Shown here piece by piece: positions 49,562 to 62,886 of a stretch of DNA of 64,000 bases. A program made the translations under genes and the position numbers. This DNA is from Laburnicola sp. R22_1 (lineage: Eukaryota; Ascomycota; Dothideomycetes; Pleosporales; Didymosphaeriaceae). The DNA lies in the NCBI GenBank assembly GCA_014281115.1, contig JACONQ010000005.1, forward strand, positions 3,348,001 to 3,412,000, read 5' to 3'. Numbering within the stretch: the stretch's first letter is position 1; each line of letters begins with the position of its first letter. Below the pieces are notes generated by a model. That model did no database searches. It was not told the DNA's origin and saw only the letters and a list, made by a program, of their open reading frames with translations.

Positions 49562-50910
49562 ATGTCGAACAACACTCTAGCTTTTCCGGTGCACCCGCCA
49601 GGCGACGAGCAAGGCCGCCAGAATGTTTTCATCGGCATCATAATAACAATGACCTTCATTGGCAGTACGTCATCCCATTCAACTTCCCTTCGGTCACTGA
49701 CTAGCTACAGTGGCATGCGTCGCCCTGCGTGTATACACACGTGCACTCATCGTCCGCAACATGGGCAAAGAGGACTGGACCATGATCGCGGCTATGGTAA
49801 GTGCGATTGCTCTTGGGACTACGGTTCCTAACTCCAACAGGTCTTCACACTTGTCTTTGCGATTCAATTACTCGTTGGTGCGAAGGAGTACAAGATGGGT
49901 TTCAGTGGAATGGCTCTCTCCATGTCAGAATTGGTCGAGAGTACCAAAGTACGTTCAGTCCGCAACCTATGCAGCCTGACCATTGCTCACACCTGAACAG
50001 TTGGGCCTCGCCGAAATAGTAGTGTATAAGACTACTGTGACCCTCATCAAAGTGTCCATTTTGATGATATACCTTCGCTTGGGTATGTATCTCACGTCAG
50101 CGATCTCTCTCCGTGGGACTGACAATTTCCAGCTGTCACAAAACGCTTTGAGTGGCTTTGCAAAGGCAGTATCTGCCTACTTCTGGGGCACCAGTCCATC
50201 GTCATTATCATTGTGCCCCTGCAATGCATGCCAATACAGAAGTTGTGGGATGTCACTGGCACTATACCTGGGCGCTGCATTGACACTGCAACGTTCTACT
50301 ACTGTACGGTACCTCGTCATTCATCATACTCTTCTTTCTGACCAAATTAGTTACGTCAGCGTCCCACATCGCCATGGACATATGGATTCTGCTCCTCCCG
50401 TACAAGCTGATCTTCTCAATCCCTCGCCCTAAGCGGGAAAAAATCGCCGTCTATTCCGTCTTCGGACTCGGCCTCCTCAGTACTCTCTGTGCCATCATCC
50501 GCTTCCACTTTCTCGTCGTCGCTCTTCAATCAGCGGACCCGTACTATGATTCTCTTGGCGTCAACATGTGGTCCATCATCGAGGTAAACGTCGGCATAGT
50601 CTGCGCCTCGATGCCTACTCTTCGCCCTCTCCTCTCTAGGGCCCAACGAAACCGCACAAGGAAAGCATTGAATCTCCCCGAGAAACCTATTTCCGATAAG
50701 AAGCCCTCACCGCGTAGCAATAAGCGCGGTGGCCTTTTGCAAGCAAAGGAAATGTTCATTAGCTTGGGTGCTTTGACGCTTAAGACTAGCAAAGAGACGA
50801 AACATGATGAAGAAGACTGGTTCAGTGAGCAGCCGCCGCCGGTGCCGCCGAAGGACGAGAAGGTTTTGCCGAAGGTTTCCTATCCTGATATGGCATACCG
50901 CGGGGTTTGA
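49562..50910 (+). CDS. SAT4/rhodopsin-like seven-helix membrane protein
   Basis: Six exons (49562-49664, 49711-49796, 49841-49948, 50001-50082, 50133-50303, 50360-50910), 366 residues. Seven hydrophobic segments; family features are an extracellular N-terminus, RNMGKEDWTMIAAMV, VYKTTVTLIKVSILMIYLRL, the Cys-containing loop LWDVTGTIPGRCID, SHIAMDIWILLLPYKLIF, REKIAVYSVFGLGLLSTLCA and WSIIEVNVGIVCASMPTLRP. The C-terminal tail is cytoplasmic and Pro/Lys-rich (PPPVPPKDEK). This is the fungal rhodopsin-like integral membrane family (PTH11-related), many members of which are thought to sense surface or host cues. Ligand unknown. Every intron joins restores a conserved helix. Confidence 0.87.
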
Positions 50911-51998
50911 TCAAAGGCTTAACGACATCTAACGAGCTTTATGCCGTTGGACACAGTTATTCACCAGCCGGCTCACCATCGCACAATCTTCAGATTGCTA
51001 GCTGCAATACGTTGCTTCTAGTTCGACACCTCCTACAGCCAGTCTTCAAACAACCCTACAGGTGCGGAAACACCTCCAGCGCCGCGCACAGCAGCCTCGA
51101 GTCGCCTCGGTACAAAGCCGCGACTATCGCCGCTTCCAGCACCACGCGCAGGCGAGCTGGAAACCACATCCACAGTCGTAACCTCTTATCGGAATCGTCT
51201 TGTTATTATCAGAGCATTGGAAACCTATGAGGTCTTCATTTGCCTCACATTCATCTACTTCTTCATGTATGTATTATTTTCTTCTGCTTTGTACACTGTT
51301 ATACGCATCGAAAATGCTATGACGGCTTTCAAGAGTCGATGGTTCTCCGACTAGCACGTGGTGCTATTTTAGGATTCTACAGAGACAGTCTCTCGAAATG
51401 GTCACACCAAATTTCAATTGCGCTACCTACGCAAACAGAAACTGTCTCGACCAGATGAGTTCCACGAAGATACGATCACGTTGCCTCGTGAACCCGGATA
51501 TGCTTCGCCGCACTATTGTCTCATGTGCAAGGGCTTCAACCACTGTTGCCCAATTTCAATATAGTAACAAATCTCTACGCCGGCGCTTCACACCACTAGT
51601 CATCCCTGCACGTTTCCTTCTCCTGGCCTTTATATCGCGATCGGGTACTTCTCGATCCGCAAAACACTGCACAGACAAAACTCCTATTGACGCCTACTAA
51701 TTTACACTGACTGTTCCAATCTATGTGAACACCACATATATCCTCTAATAACACGGATGTATTGCACAGAGCTGGTACACAGAAAAAAAGGTTATAGCTA
51801 GATTTCCTTTTACTATAGTATATAGTATAGTGGCGGAATGCAGCTTTGTTCACAAAAAAAAACCCCCACGGATGTAGCCGTGCGAAAGGAGGCTATTGCG
51901 CACACTCTGTGCCCGTGTAGTGTGTCCCAATCAACACATTCACCCACAGTAGAATCCCCCGGCACGGCGGCAGCAACACCCACCCTCGCTCCTCCCAC
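50911..51998. other. intergenic, no gene recognised
   Basis: Only short frames without coding bias. AT-rich near 51760-51840, possibly RIP-altered. Confidence 0.4.
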
Positions 51999-52560
51999 TT
52001 ACCTCTTATGCATCGTAAAATCCACACACCCGATATCCGAACTCCAAATCAGCGGCTTGGCCCCCAAATACCCCGTCCCAGCCGTATTCGGACACATGGT
52101 CAGCGCAGTCTTCAACTTACTCCTGACAGAACCTCCTAGGCAACTTCTTCGCCACCGTCCCCGGCTTACACCCCTTCTGATTAGCACTCATTCAAATTCC
52201 CATCTGGATATCAAAATTGCGCCGCGTTGTGCTATGCTTTCCGCTCCAAGTCTTGCTGAGAGGCGCATTGATATCCAAGGTGGGCTTATCGCACATGTAC
52301 GCGATAGCAGCGGCGATGGCGTCGTCGTTTGCGGCGAGGGATTTCGACGCATCGGTTACGCAGTGCGGGCGATGTTCGGGGACGGTGACTTGGGGAGCGG
52401 TGCTTTGCTCGTTGGAGGCGGTGCCTTGTTGAGATTGGCGCGCGCGCCAGGTGTGCTCGTGGGGCTTTCGAGCCAGACTCTGTATACTTTGCTTGTTGCG
52501 GGGTTTTGGATTTGTGGTTTTCGTTTTGGTCGTTGGTGTAAACTTGGTTAGAATCTCCAC
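51999..52560 (-). pseudogene. broken small gene, product not recognised
   Basis: The minus strand from 52560 has clear coding composition (codons ending mostly in C or G) in EHRPHCVTDASKSLAANDD, AIAAAIAYMCDKPTLDIN, KTWSGKHSTTRRNFDIQMGI. A TGA follows (52192-52194) where Trp would be natural. The frame then continues MSANQKGCKPGTVAKKLPRR and, after a one-base shift near 52135, KLKTALTMCPNTAGTGYLG and DIGCVDFTMHK. Spaced Cys residues recall small secreted proteins, but the start and any signal peptide were not found. A GTAAGT donor after HKR would allow another exon. Confidence 0.4.
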
Positions 52561-52728
52561 ACGACAAGGATCTTCAATATAGGAGGGAAAAACGAAACAA
52601 CCAGGTATCTTTCTTTACGCACAACCTGAACACCTCGAGAAAAAAACACCCCCCCCAATACAATATACGCCAAAGCGCGCTCAGAAACTGTCACACAAAT
52701 GGTCTCGCTCACAATGTACAGACTATCA

Positions 52729-55700
52729 TCACTCCTGCGCTCCGGCACCAGTCTCATCCGGAATCCCTAAGGGAAAGGGGCTGTCGCCGAAGTACAACAT
52801 GTCATGAGGTAGATACTCCAGATCCCACGGCATCATATCAGCACCGAGGACCGACATGTCAACCTCCTGTGAATCAATGACCATGTCACCAAAAGTCTGA
52901 TCTGTTGGGGTAGAATAAGTTGAAAAGTTCGGAGAAAAAGTCGTTTGAGATGGTTGAAGTTGCTGTGCCGAGACAGTGTGGTTGTTTCCAAGTAGGGACG
53001 CGGAGTTCCGAGCGAAAGATGTGGGTTGTATAGTAGGGCGGGGGTTAGTGGGAGATGAAGAAGCATACGGGGAATGCAGGTTGAGAAGTAGGTCGGCTTC
53101 CGAGACGAGGACCGGGTCTGGAGTGGCCACGCCATGGATGTTTGTGGCTAGCGGCGGCGGCGGCGGCATGGCGCTCGCATCGAAAGACAAGAATCGTGAG
53201 GGGGGTGTCATTGTTCGAGACGGCTCAAACTTTGTGGGAGCATTCGGCATCGAGGACGCGGGTAACGAGGAATCGCTCGGAGGCAATGTGGGCCTCGACT
53301 GTACTGGCCTGCCATCGCGAGTTTTGCCGTTATCTGATGTGTACATGACGGCCACGTTTGTCGAAGGTGAGTTCATGGTACCCGTGAGCGACCAACCTAT
53401 GGCTGCTATTGCATCAGTTTTCGTTCTTTCTGGGGTTCTGAGTAGCTCACCTTGGCTGTGATTCATAGGCGACCCAGGTATTGGGGTCCTAGCACCCTTC
53501 CGTATCGCGGCAGACACTTTCACTGCGTCTGCATCCATATTTTCCGACAAGTATGTTCCCCAGCTAAGCTTACGTCGCCATCCTGGACTGGTAAAAGATG
53601 GTTCTGGTCTAGGTAGCTCCAAAGCGCTTTCCATCTCTTCTCTTGTATAGAGCAGCGGGTCACCAACGCCCTTGGCTTTCTGGTCCAAGACAGTGAGAAT
53701 GTACTTTACTCCAGCCCAATATGTCTCGAGCGACTTCAGTGCTCGATAACAACACTGATAGTTTTGATTGGCAGCTGAGGCAAGTAGGGTGTGCTTGGCC
53801 GTTTGATTCTGTTCGCGTTTAGCTGACTGGCTAATACGATCGGCACTGTTCGGCGGCGAAGTTCTGTCAAAGCTCATGTGGTCGAGCGAGATGCGGCTCG
53901 ATTCGGTGGTCGTATGATCTTCGAAAGTACCAGGACTGGAAGGGCGGGAAGGTGAATGTGAGCTGGCTGAATGGAGGGCGGTCTCTTTCAGAAAGGCGCA
54001 GGCGGCGATGTAGATGGGTTGACTAGGAGGTCAGCATGTCACAGCTCTACGGCTCGCAATGCATACCTGGTAAACGGATTACCGACTCCAGTCTTGGTGT
54101 TGATGAGATCGGTGAATGCGAGAATATCAGCCACAGTCTTTGCGGACGACATGGACAGGTCTCTGCTGTTATTTGAAAGAGGCTGTGCGTTGCCTTCGAA
54201 CGTTTTCAATAATGTGGGCTGGTGCAACAGTACGATGCATGTATGGAACCAACAGTGAAGGAGAAGAAAATTGGTGCCTTGGTTAAGCTTTACATAGTGT
54301 TGGAAGTTTACAGCGTTGAAGTGGAGCCTAGGCGAAAGGTTTTGGTATATCTCGGTTAGATGGTACACCAACGTGTCAAGCTGGGATCGAAGATCCGTAG
54401 TAATGTCTGCTCGATCAGTGATACTGTTCAGCAAATCAGTGACTCTACCATAGAGATGTACAATGCGTATCAAGGCCGGGAAAGGTAGAGGCCAACCCGA
54501 AACTGGGTCGACCTCGTTCAAGGAAGGGAAGGAGATCTCGATATCTCGATCACGAAGGGTAACAGGTCGTCCAGTGCCGGATGATATGACGCGATCAAGG
54601 AAGAAGATAGCCCAGAACGTGTCCAGTCTTTCCCGTTCAACTGCGCGTTGCTCTTCCTCTTCAGGAACAGTGCTCTCTCTTCGAAGAGCCTCAAAGATAG
54701 TTTGCGCTGGATTGCGACTCGCTGTCGGGTCCGTCTTGACAGACTTTGGCGTTGGACCATCACGGCCTTCGTACTTGAGTCCTTGGAGTGTCTGCATGCC
54801 GAGATCCTGGGCCATTCGAATAGCGATACCGAGATACATCCACAGCCCACTATCGCGGTTCGCACCGAACTCGTCATAAGCCAGAAGCACCGCGGCCTGT
54901 ACAACAGCAACACTAGGACAGGAGAATCTGCAAAGGTAGGATCTGATAAGCGCACGTTTCACATGCACTGCATATGCCGAAGTAAGTGACTCACGTGTCT
55001 GGAATGGCGGACTTGGCCCGCTGCGCAAAGGCTTGACCGTATTCGGAGGGGTGCATTCTGTTGGTTTCTTTCGCGGTCTCGGAGCGTCCAGTCAACAGAG
55101 GGTTATTAGAAAATCGAGCAGCCAATGCGCACACGGCATCAACCAGAATCGCGTCTACTTGCTTTTCTTCCAAATCACGCATGAATCGCTCTCTCTGCAA
55201 AAAGGGGAAGCTGCACCCAAGATGTATAAAGAATGTTTTGCATAGATGGGTAATTAGTGGGCTCGGGGACATGGAAGAGGTGTCGTATACGGGTATCTCA
55301 GCGGGTGAACGAGATTCAGCAGGCGGAGGTGATGCGACTGAGGAAGGCAGTCCAGGCGAGGACTCGACAGCTAGTCCAGTCAGCAAGGGGAGGGGCTTGT
55401 ACCGGAAGACATACGGTCTGACGTCGTGTAGCCGGTTCCGTGCTGCTTCCCTCTGACCTTGACGACCATTTGCTTGAAGCCGGGCATGATGGCGGTTGGA
55501 CCGAAGTAGCGAAAATAGGGCATCCGGTTGCGCGTACTCAGCGTCAGCGATGTATTTCCTGGCCAGAATCAGTGCTCGTCCGTGCCATATCTTGGCTAGA
55601 CATACTGTTGCCCTCATCCTGCCGATGCAGGCGGTGGTTTGGGGAGAGATTCGAAGTCTGCGAGGCCGTGGGCGAGGCGTGCAGCAGGTGAGGCTTCGAG

Positions 55701-56020
55701 GGCTGGGGCGCTGCTTCCGGCTTAACGGTGATGGCAGGCGCGCTCGCGGTCCCGCTTTCCCTGCGCGCAGGCTTCTTTCCATCCTTGGACACCTCGGTCG
55801 TATCGTCGCCATAGCCAGCACAGTGGTGTTTGTTGTTTTTGCAAGTGCCGCATATTGGACGCTCGCCCGAGCATCGAGTCTTCTTCTTCCGGCAGGTCAG
55901 ACAGGCTGAGTTGATCCTACGGCGCTTCGAATATGGGCCCTCATGGTTGTTGACGAAGCGAATGGGCTTTGCTTGGGGAGGAGCATTTGCAGACGCGGCC
56001 GAGGGCGTGCTTTGATTCAT
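52729..56020 (-). CDS. Zn(II)2Cys6 transcription factor
   Basis: Five exons (55606-56020, 55415-55558, 54995-55370, 54067-54927, 52729-54022), 1029 residues. The N-terminal binuclear zinc cluster is complete: RRRINSACLTCRKKKTRCSG then ERPICGTCKNNKHHCAGY (six Cys). Exon 2 gives NRMPYFRYFGPTAIMPGFKQ, a block seen upstream of the middle homology region in this subgroup. Exons 3-4 hold the fungal-specific TF domain (LCKTFFIHLGCSFPFLQRER, LGMYLGIAIRMAQDLG-like, ERLDTFWAIFFLDRVISSGTG RP). The last exon is Ser/Pro/Gln-rich with an acidic end (QEVDMSVLGADMMPWDLEY), a likely activation domain. Nuclear. Target genes unknown. It is divergent from ATP12 with 353 bp between the starts. Exon joins were chosen from conserved blocks and total length divides by three. 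Confidence 0.88.
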
Positions 56021-56373
56021 GAACGTGTGCGTGGCGGGCGCGCCTCGGTGCTTGCATTGAGTCGCCGGAGAGGTGGGGTAGCTGAGATGCGATGCCGTTC
56101 AGTAGCGGGGGGCGTGGTGAGGACGTCGTGCAGTCGGGCTGGGGAGGCTCCGAAGAGACAGGCGCATAGTCGCGAGAGTTGTCGGGCGATTGGAGTGTCG
56201 TGTCGAAGCGTGCTCGTCTATCTCGCAAGGAGAACGGCTGAAGTGATTAGAGATGGACGCTGATAAACCCCAGATGCAAGGGTTGGTGCTCGGACCCCAA
56301 ACTGGACTGCCCCAGGTAGAATTGACTTTGGTTCCTTCATCAGCTCCACCCGCCGGCTTCTATCAGCGCTGTG
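56021..56373. promoter_or_regulatory. shared divergent promoter region of the Zn2Cys6 gene and ATP12
   Basis: 353 bp between start codons of opposite genes. No specific binding sites were identified. Confidence 0.5.
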
Positions 56374-57513
56374 ATGGAGTCAATTCGCCCTGCACTGACG
56401 GCGCTCCGGCTCACCGCGCCTCGTCGCGCTCCCCGTCAACTATACCAATGCCTGCACACGTCGGCCTCGCTGCGCGCAACCCCGTTAGCCCATCCCTCCG
56501 TCCCCGGACCACCGCCTGCAACACCCGCGCCTGCCGCCACAGATGCACTGGACAGAGTCGCTAGAAAGCGGAAGCAGGCCGACCTGCTTCAGCAAGCGAA
56601 GGAGATCAGATCAACGCCCTCCAGGCCGAAGACTCTGCTGGCAAAGCGCTTCTGGAAAGACGTGTCTGTGAAGGAGACCAAAGGTGCGATCTTCATCATC
56701 AAGCTTGCCTAGATTGCGCTCACAACGGCAGCAGATGGCTTGCAGGTATTCCTCGACAGTAGACCTGTGCGGACGCCCACCAAGGAGGTTCTCACTGTAC
56801 CCGCAACCAAGCACCAGCTCGCCACGGCGATTGCGCTCGAATGGGACCTCTTGATGAGCGCACAGCAGGCGCTCAAGACGCATTACATACCTATGACATC
56901 GCTTGCTGCTCGCGCGCTGGACTTTGAAAAGGCAGACGCCGCAAGGAACACGAAACTGCGCGAAGAAGTCATCCGCATGATGATGCGCTACCTCGCCACG
57001 GACACGCTGCTATGCTGGGCACCAGAGAACGTACTCAATGAGGTTCCTCGGGGTGGATTTACTCTGCGTCAGTTACAGATGAAGCTTGCGACGCCCATCA
57101 TCGCACACCTGACGACGCATGTGTGGCCAGGCGTCGAGATCAAGCCGATTCTCGAGCCTGACAGCATTATTCCTGTCTCACAACCGGACACGACGCAGAA
57201 CGTGGTGCGCGGCTGGCTGATGGGACTACCGCCTTTTGAATTCGCTGGATTGGAGCGCGCAGTGCTGGCGTCCAAGAGCCTGCTCATCGGCGTAAGACTT
57301 GTGCACGAATGGAGTGAGGCGTTTGCGCCATCACGACAGGCTGCTGAAGGGAGCCGCTTCGGAATTGAGGAAGCCGCCGAGGCGGCCAGCGCAGAGGTAC
57401 GATGGCAGACAGGCCAGTGGGGAGAGGTTGAGGATACACACGACGTTGAGAAGGAGGACCTGCGACGACAGCTCGGAAGTGTAATAGTACTGGTTGGCGG
57501 GAATGCGTCGTGA
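56374..57513 (+). CDS. ATP12: mitochondrial F1-ATPase assembly chaperone ATP12
   Basis: Two exons (56374-56683 and 56732-57513), 363 residues. Arg/Ser/Ala-rich N-terminus (ALTALRLTAPRRAPRQLYQ) as mitochondrial targeting peptide. Family blocks: KRFWKDVSVKET joined by the intron to ADGLQVFLDSRPVRTPTKEVL; ATAIALEWDLL; PMTSLAARALDF; MRYLATDTLLCWAP; LSAFELAGLERAVLA-like segment (PPFEFAGLERAVLASKSLL). ATP12 binds the alpha subunit and helps assemble the F1 part of ATP synthase in the matrix. An unspliced reading would hit TAG at 56710-56712, so the intron is needed. Confidence 0.93.
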
Positions 57514-57992
57514 TGCACGGCCAAATGCTGGTAACCGTGGGAAGATCAGAACCAGGGCACCCAGGGTATATGCGCTGTAGACTAGCCTCATGTAATCCCC
57601 ATGTATTTTTTTGCAACAGCGGAGTCCAGCTGGTGCGTGTAGATGCGATGTAAATCTGGTTCGCGGTACCGGCCTACGCAGGGATGGTGATATACTAAGC
57701 CCCGCTGTTGCCCGCCGACGTCAGTCCGCTGCAAAGTAGCACAATTAAAGCCGCCCAGCCTGCCGCTCAACGCTCAACGCAGTCCACTCGCACGTATCCT
57801 TTGCCCAGCGATACCTCTGCCTACCACGTTCGTTTCTGCAGTCTCTGCAGTCTCGACCTGGGGGCTGTCCGCGTCGTCATGGAGGGGTGAGTCCTGTGTC
57901 CCAATGCCCCATGTCCAGCGTTTCCAAGCACCACGATTCTGCAGCCATCCGGCCCCGCAACGTGCTCAGCAACCCACGCGCGCCCCTTCACC
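57514..57992. other. intergenic, promoter and leader space of the OSBP gene
   Basis: Short frames only. No motif recognised. Confidence 0.4.
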
Positions 57993-60900
57993 ATGCCATT
58001 GGAGACACCGAGCACCGCCGCTGACAGCCTACATAGTCATAAGCGCTCCAAGTCCAGCAGCGTCAAGAACCTCCTGGGAAGAGTGTCCTCGAGAAACGAC
58101 GGCACCGACGAGGGGCTCCCGCTCGACTCTTCAGCCACTTCTCTCAACTCACCGCCATCGAGCTCCCAAAGTCACCACAGCCACCTCCCGGGGGGCACGC
58201 GCAGCGCATCTACGAAGCATCGCGCTCATCTCTCCGCCAGTATGAACGTCAATACCCAGGACGCGAATGCCGCTGCCCCCGCTTCTCCCAGCTACGCCGC
58301 GTCCCCGCTCTCGCCAAACCCCAAAGGCGCCTCGATTGAGCAGTCCGTGAAGCTTTTCCGTGTGTTCGAGTCGCTGCGAAATGGCGACACCGCAGCTATC
58401 TCCAAGGCGATCAGAGAGCAGGCCGCCGCTGCCGACGGTGACCAGAGCACTGCCTCGCTGGCGCTACCTAGCCGTGCCGAGGGCACTACGATACTGCATC
58501 TGGCGGTCCAGTGCGCCGAGGTGCCCGTGATCGAGTTTGTGCTGTCGAATGCGACGCCTGGGCCCGACTCGGTCATCGATATCAACGGCCGCGACCGCGA
58601 TGGCAACACGGCACTTCACCTCGCAGCAACGCTAGGCCGCGTGCCTGTAGTCCGGATTCTGCTAGACAAGCCAGGCATCAACGACTCCATCACGAACTAC
58701 AACGGCCAAACGCCTCTAGACCTTGCTCGTACCCCCGACATCTTCCAGCAGCTGCAGCTCGCTCGATCCATATTTATCGATACAAACGTGAGGAAGATCC
58801 AGCAGCTACTGGCTGTAGGGGACATGGAGTCTCTAGAGAAGGTACTGCAGGACCCACGGGTAAAGAGCACGCTTGATGTGAACGGTGGAGAACTCGTGAC
58901 GGATCCCGTGGTGGTAGAAGCTGGAGGTACCCTCTTACACGAGGCGGCGAAGAAGAAAGATGTGAAGCTGGCGCAGCTGCTACTTCTTAACGGAGCTGAC
59001 CCCTTCCGGAGAGACCGCAAAGGCAAGCTTCCTCAAGACTACACCAAAGACGATCGCACCCGCGCTATCCTAAAACGTTCACCTGCCGCCGCCGCCGCAC
59101 AGAGAGGCATCCAGGAAAAGACTATTCTGGCAGGAGTACCTCAGGCTGGAGCTGCACCAGAGAGCGGTATGGGTGCCAAGGAGTCGCGGGAGATGAAAGG
59201 TTACCTTAAGAAGTGGACCAACTACACCAGTGGCTACAAGCTGCGCTGGTTCGTTCTAGAAGATGGAGTGCTGAGCTACTACAAACACCAAGGTTTGTTC
59301 GAACCGACAAATTGCATTTCACAAGCTAACCAGGGTAGACGACACCGGCACTGCTTGTCGGGGTGCTATCAATATGCGGATAGCGAAGCTCTACATGGAC
59401 CCTCAGGATAAACAACGTTTTGAGATACAGGGAAAATCATCAGTGAAATACCACCTGAAGGCCAACCATCAGGTTGAAGCAAAAAGGTGGTTTTGGGCGC
59501 TGAACAATGCGATACAGTGGTCCAAAGACGAAGCGAGAGAGGAAGGAAAGCGCACCCAACAGGATCAGGAGGCTCTAAAGCAGGCGAAGATAGAGCAACT
59601 GAGCAAGGAAGGTGATTCTTTAAGCCTTACCAGCTCACGGCTCACCAGTTCTCGGAATCTAGCCCCTTGTGAGTGTTGTAGAGTTTGTTATTGCGGTCCT
59701 AGCTAACAGTTACGATAGCAACATCTCTTGGTGTACCCTTGGCAAACCAGGATACAGCGTCGCGCTCGGGTCAAAGTGTGAATGACGATGGTCCGGATAG
59801 CCTCTATGATCCTAGCGTGGCTACACACGATCTCGGCAAAATGGCCAGCCATGTTGGAACCGCCACTGTAGAAGGGGACGCCGATGATGAGGAAGAATAT
59901 GGCGATGACACCAGTAGCCGCGAGATTCGACCTCAGAGCAAAGACGCTTTCAATATCACCGCGCAGTCTGCAAAACTGCAGCTTGATCTTATGGCACAAG
60001 TCTCCACCGCACTGCAGCAAGAAAAGTCCAAGAATCCGACACTGCAGATTTCAGATCCAAGCATGCTGCAAGCGCTCGCGTCGTATGAGTCAGCAGTGGG
60101 CAATTTGAAAGGATTGATAGGCGATCTGTTGCGGATATCGCGGGATCGTGATGCTTATTGGCAATACCGACTCGATCGAGAAGCCAATGTCCGCAGAATG
60201 TGGGAGGAAAGTATGGCGAAGGTCGCCAGAGAACAGGAAGAGCTCGAGAACCGAATAGGTGAATCTGAAACAAAACGGAGAAAAACAAAGCGCGCATTAC
60301 GGGAAGCATTGGAAGAGTACGAACTGGAGGACAAAAGGGCATCGAAAGGATCAGATGATTTTGTTGAAGCTGAGGAAGAGCAATTGGCGCTGAAATCGAA
60401 GTCCAGTTCACACGGATTGAGGAGAAAGGCCACCTTTGCAAATATCGCTGCGGACATGTCTGAGTCAGAGTCGGAAGCTGACGAGGAGTTTTTCGATGCT
60501 GTAGGTGCCGGTGAGGTTGAGGTTCTTGAGATGCCCACTGAAAAGCCCGACGGCGAATCGAAGGAGATGCCCTCTGCTTATGGAGATTTGTTTGACAGCA
60601 AACACTCCGAAATTTCGACAGGCTTTATTGGATACGAATCTGGCGTTCGGAAAAAGATGGCTATGGATGATGATAATAGGCCGAAGATATCACTCTGGGT
60701 AAGTTACTCGCCCCTGCACTGCTGAATCCAACTTACTCGGTCACAGGGTATTCTCAAGTCCATGATTGGTAAAGATATGACCAAGATGACGCTTCCCGTA
60801 TCCTTCAACGAGCCCACCTCTCTATTGCAGCGCGTCGCGGAAGACATGGAATACACTGATCTACTCGACACTGCCGCCGAACGTGCCGATTCAACTGAGC

Positions 60901-61965
60901 GTCTACTCTACGTTGCCGCGTTTGCTGCTTCAGAATACGCTTCAACCATCGGACGTGTCGCGAAACCTTTCAACCCTCTTCTCGGTGAAACATACGAGTA
61001 CGCCAGACCAGATAAGGGCTATCGTTTCTTTATCGAGCAAGTCAGTCATCACCCGCCCGTCGGCGCTGCCTACGCGGAATCGAAACAGTGGGATTACTAT
61101 GTAAGCTTTGCGAATCTGAAGATGCGCACAGTGACTAATGTGCACTTAGGGAGAGTCAGCAGTCAAATCCAAGTTTTACGGCAGATCGTTCGATATCAAT
61201 CCGCTTGGAACGTGGTTTTTGCGCCTCCGACCAACGGCAACTGGCGGCAAAGAGGAGCTCTATACGTGGAAGAAGGTCACCTCGTCTGTCATAGGAATTA
61301 TCACAGGCAATCCCACTGTGGATAACTACGGCCTGATGGAGATCAAGAACTGGACCACGGGTGAGGTCTGCCAGCTCGACTTCAAGCCCCGCGGCTGGAA
61401 AGCATCCTCTGCCTACCAGGTGATCGGGAAAGTGCTCGATTCAGCGGGGAGAGTGAGGTGGAGCGTGGGTGGAAGATGGAACGACAAGATCTACGCTCGG
61501 TTCACGCCCGGTTTCGAAGACGCCGATATCGACAAGGGTGGCTCGAAACCCACCAAACACGAGGACAACAGAGCCTTCCTCGTCTGGCAAGCACACGAGC
61601 GTCCTACTGGCATCCCGTTCAACCTCACGCCTTTCGTCGTCACTCTCAACGCCATCACAGACGAATTGCGCCCCGTTGTTGCGCCTACGGATACCCGTCT
61701 TCGACCCGACCAGCGCGCCATGGAGGATGGCGAGTACGACCTCGCCGCCACGGAAAAGAACCGGGTCGAGGAGAAACAAAGAGCCACCAGGAGAAGGAGG
61801 GAAGCTCATGGCGAGGAGTTTGCCCCGAAGTGGTTCTCTAAGGGCAAGTGCGAAATTACTGGTGAAGAGTACTGGGAGTTCAATCACGAGTATTGGAAGA
61901 TTAGGCATGACGTTGCGCAGAGGAAGACGCAGTGGGAAGACCATGGATTGGAGGATATTTTTTGA
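57993..61965 (+). CDS. oxysterol-binding protein, ankyrin-PH-ORD type (Osh1/Osh2-like)
   Basis: Five exons (57993-59292, 59339-59668, 59719-60698, 60747-61100, 61150-61965), 1259 residues. Domains in order: Ser-rich N-terminus; ankyrin repeats (about 170-350: [60 protein letters not shown]); PH domain (about 400-500: [20 protein letters not shown], then the inter-exon join [16 protein letters not shown]); acidic linker with FFAT-like EEEFFDA ([15 protein letters not shown]); OSBP-related domain with the signature [12 protein letters not shown]. Transfers sterol or phosphoinositide lipids at ER contact sites. Exon joins restore each domain in frame. The [11 protein letters not shown] stretch is a plausible FFAT motif for VAP binding. 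Confidence 0.95.
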
Positions 61966-62886
61966 TCTGCTGGGGTGGTTTGATGTTGGTGGTTGATGCT
62001 TTTCATTTCGGCTTGTCCCCCCTGATATGTTTTGTGTATGAGGATTGGATAGTCAGTTTGAAGCCTGAGGTTGGAGATTGGGTATTGTACTATGAACGTG
62101 TGGTGTGCTTTGTTGTGTTGTGTGCTATTTATGTGCTTGCGTGTGTGATTTTCCAAGGTCTTGTGTAGTTTGCTATGCGGAAACGGATCGTATATATGGG
62201 CGCATGATGGATTCGTGTGCTGTGCTTGAGAAACGGGATGGAATTCGGCTCTGGCTAATTATAAAATGTATGTGGTATTCTTCTTCTACCGCCTTTCTAA
62301 ATTTGGTGTACAACTTCTTGTAATCAAAGGTGGTTTTCGGCTTACCGTGCGTTCTTACCTGCTTTATCTTGTTGTTTCTTTTTTTTTTGGTATAAGCAGT
62401 TTGCATAGCGTATCTGCTACATACACCTACCTCAGCTTCTAAGTGTAGTTATCTCGTTTTCGCCTGGGGCGCCGCCTAAGATGGTGATGGTGTGTAGATC
62501 TAGGACCTTTGCGGGCAAGCAAGTCTAGGTGGTATCGAATGCTTAGCTCGACTGTCCTCGGGCCAACTTCCAAGTTTCTAACTTCTGGTGGTATAAGTAG
62601 AGGGGAACCAGTTGGGTAGGGCTAATAGATATATGGTAAAGATTAGGAGGAGTATATACGGGGTAGATATTATAGGATAGGGTGTGCGTGAGGGGGATAC
62701 AGGGTAGAGGGGGTAAGAGGTGGATAGAGGGTAGAGGGGGAGGGTGTAGAAGGATGAAAAGTGTGGGTGGGGTTGTTTGTATGCGAGGTGATATTTGGAC
62801 TCTGGGGTGGGTAGGTGGATACATGATGCGTATGAGGACGAAGCGGAAGACGAGTTGTTTAGACAAGAAGATGCTTAACACTTGTA
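61966..62886. other. intergenic, with purine-rich simple repeats
   Basis: No gene recognised. 62640-62770 is a purine-rich stretch (GGTAGAGGGGG-type units repeated with changes). A T-rich run lies near 62378-62390. Confidence 0.5.

Noticed and set aside
46074..56020. Secondary-metabolite gene cluster around the P450 and the Zn2Cys6 regulator
   Set aside because: No polyketide synthase, peptide synthetase, terpene cyclase or transporter lies between them; the neighbours are housekeeping or unrelated genes.
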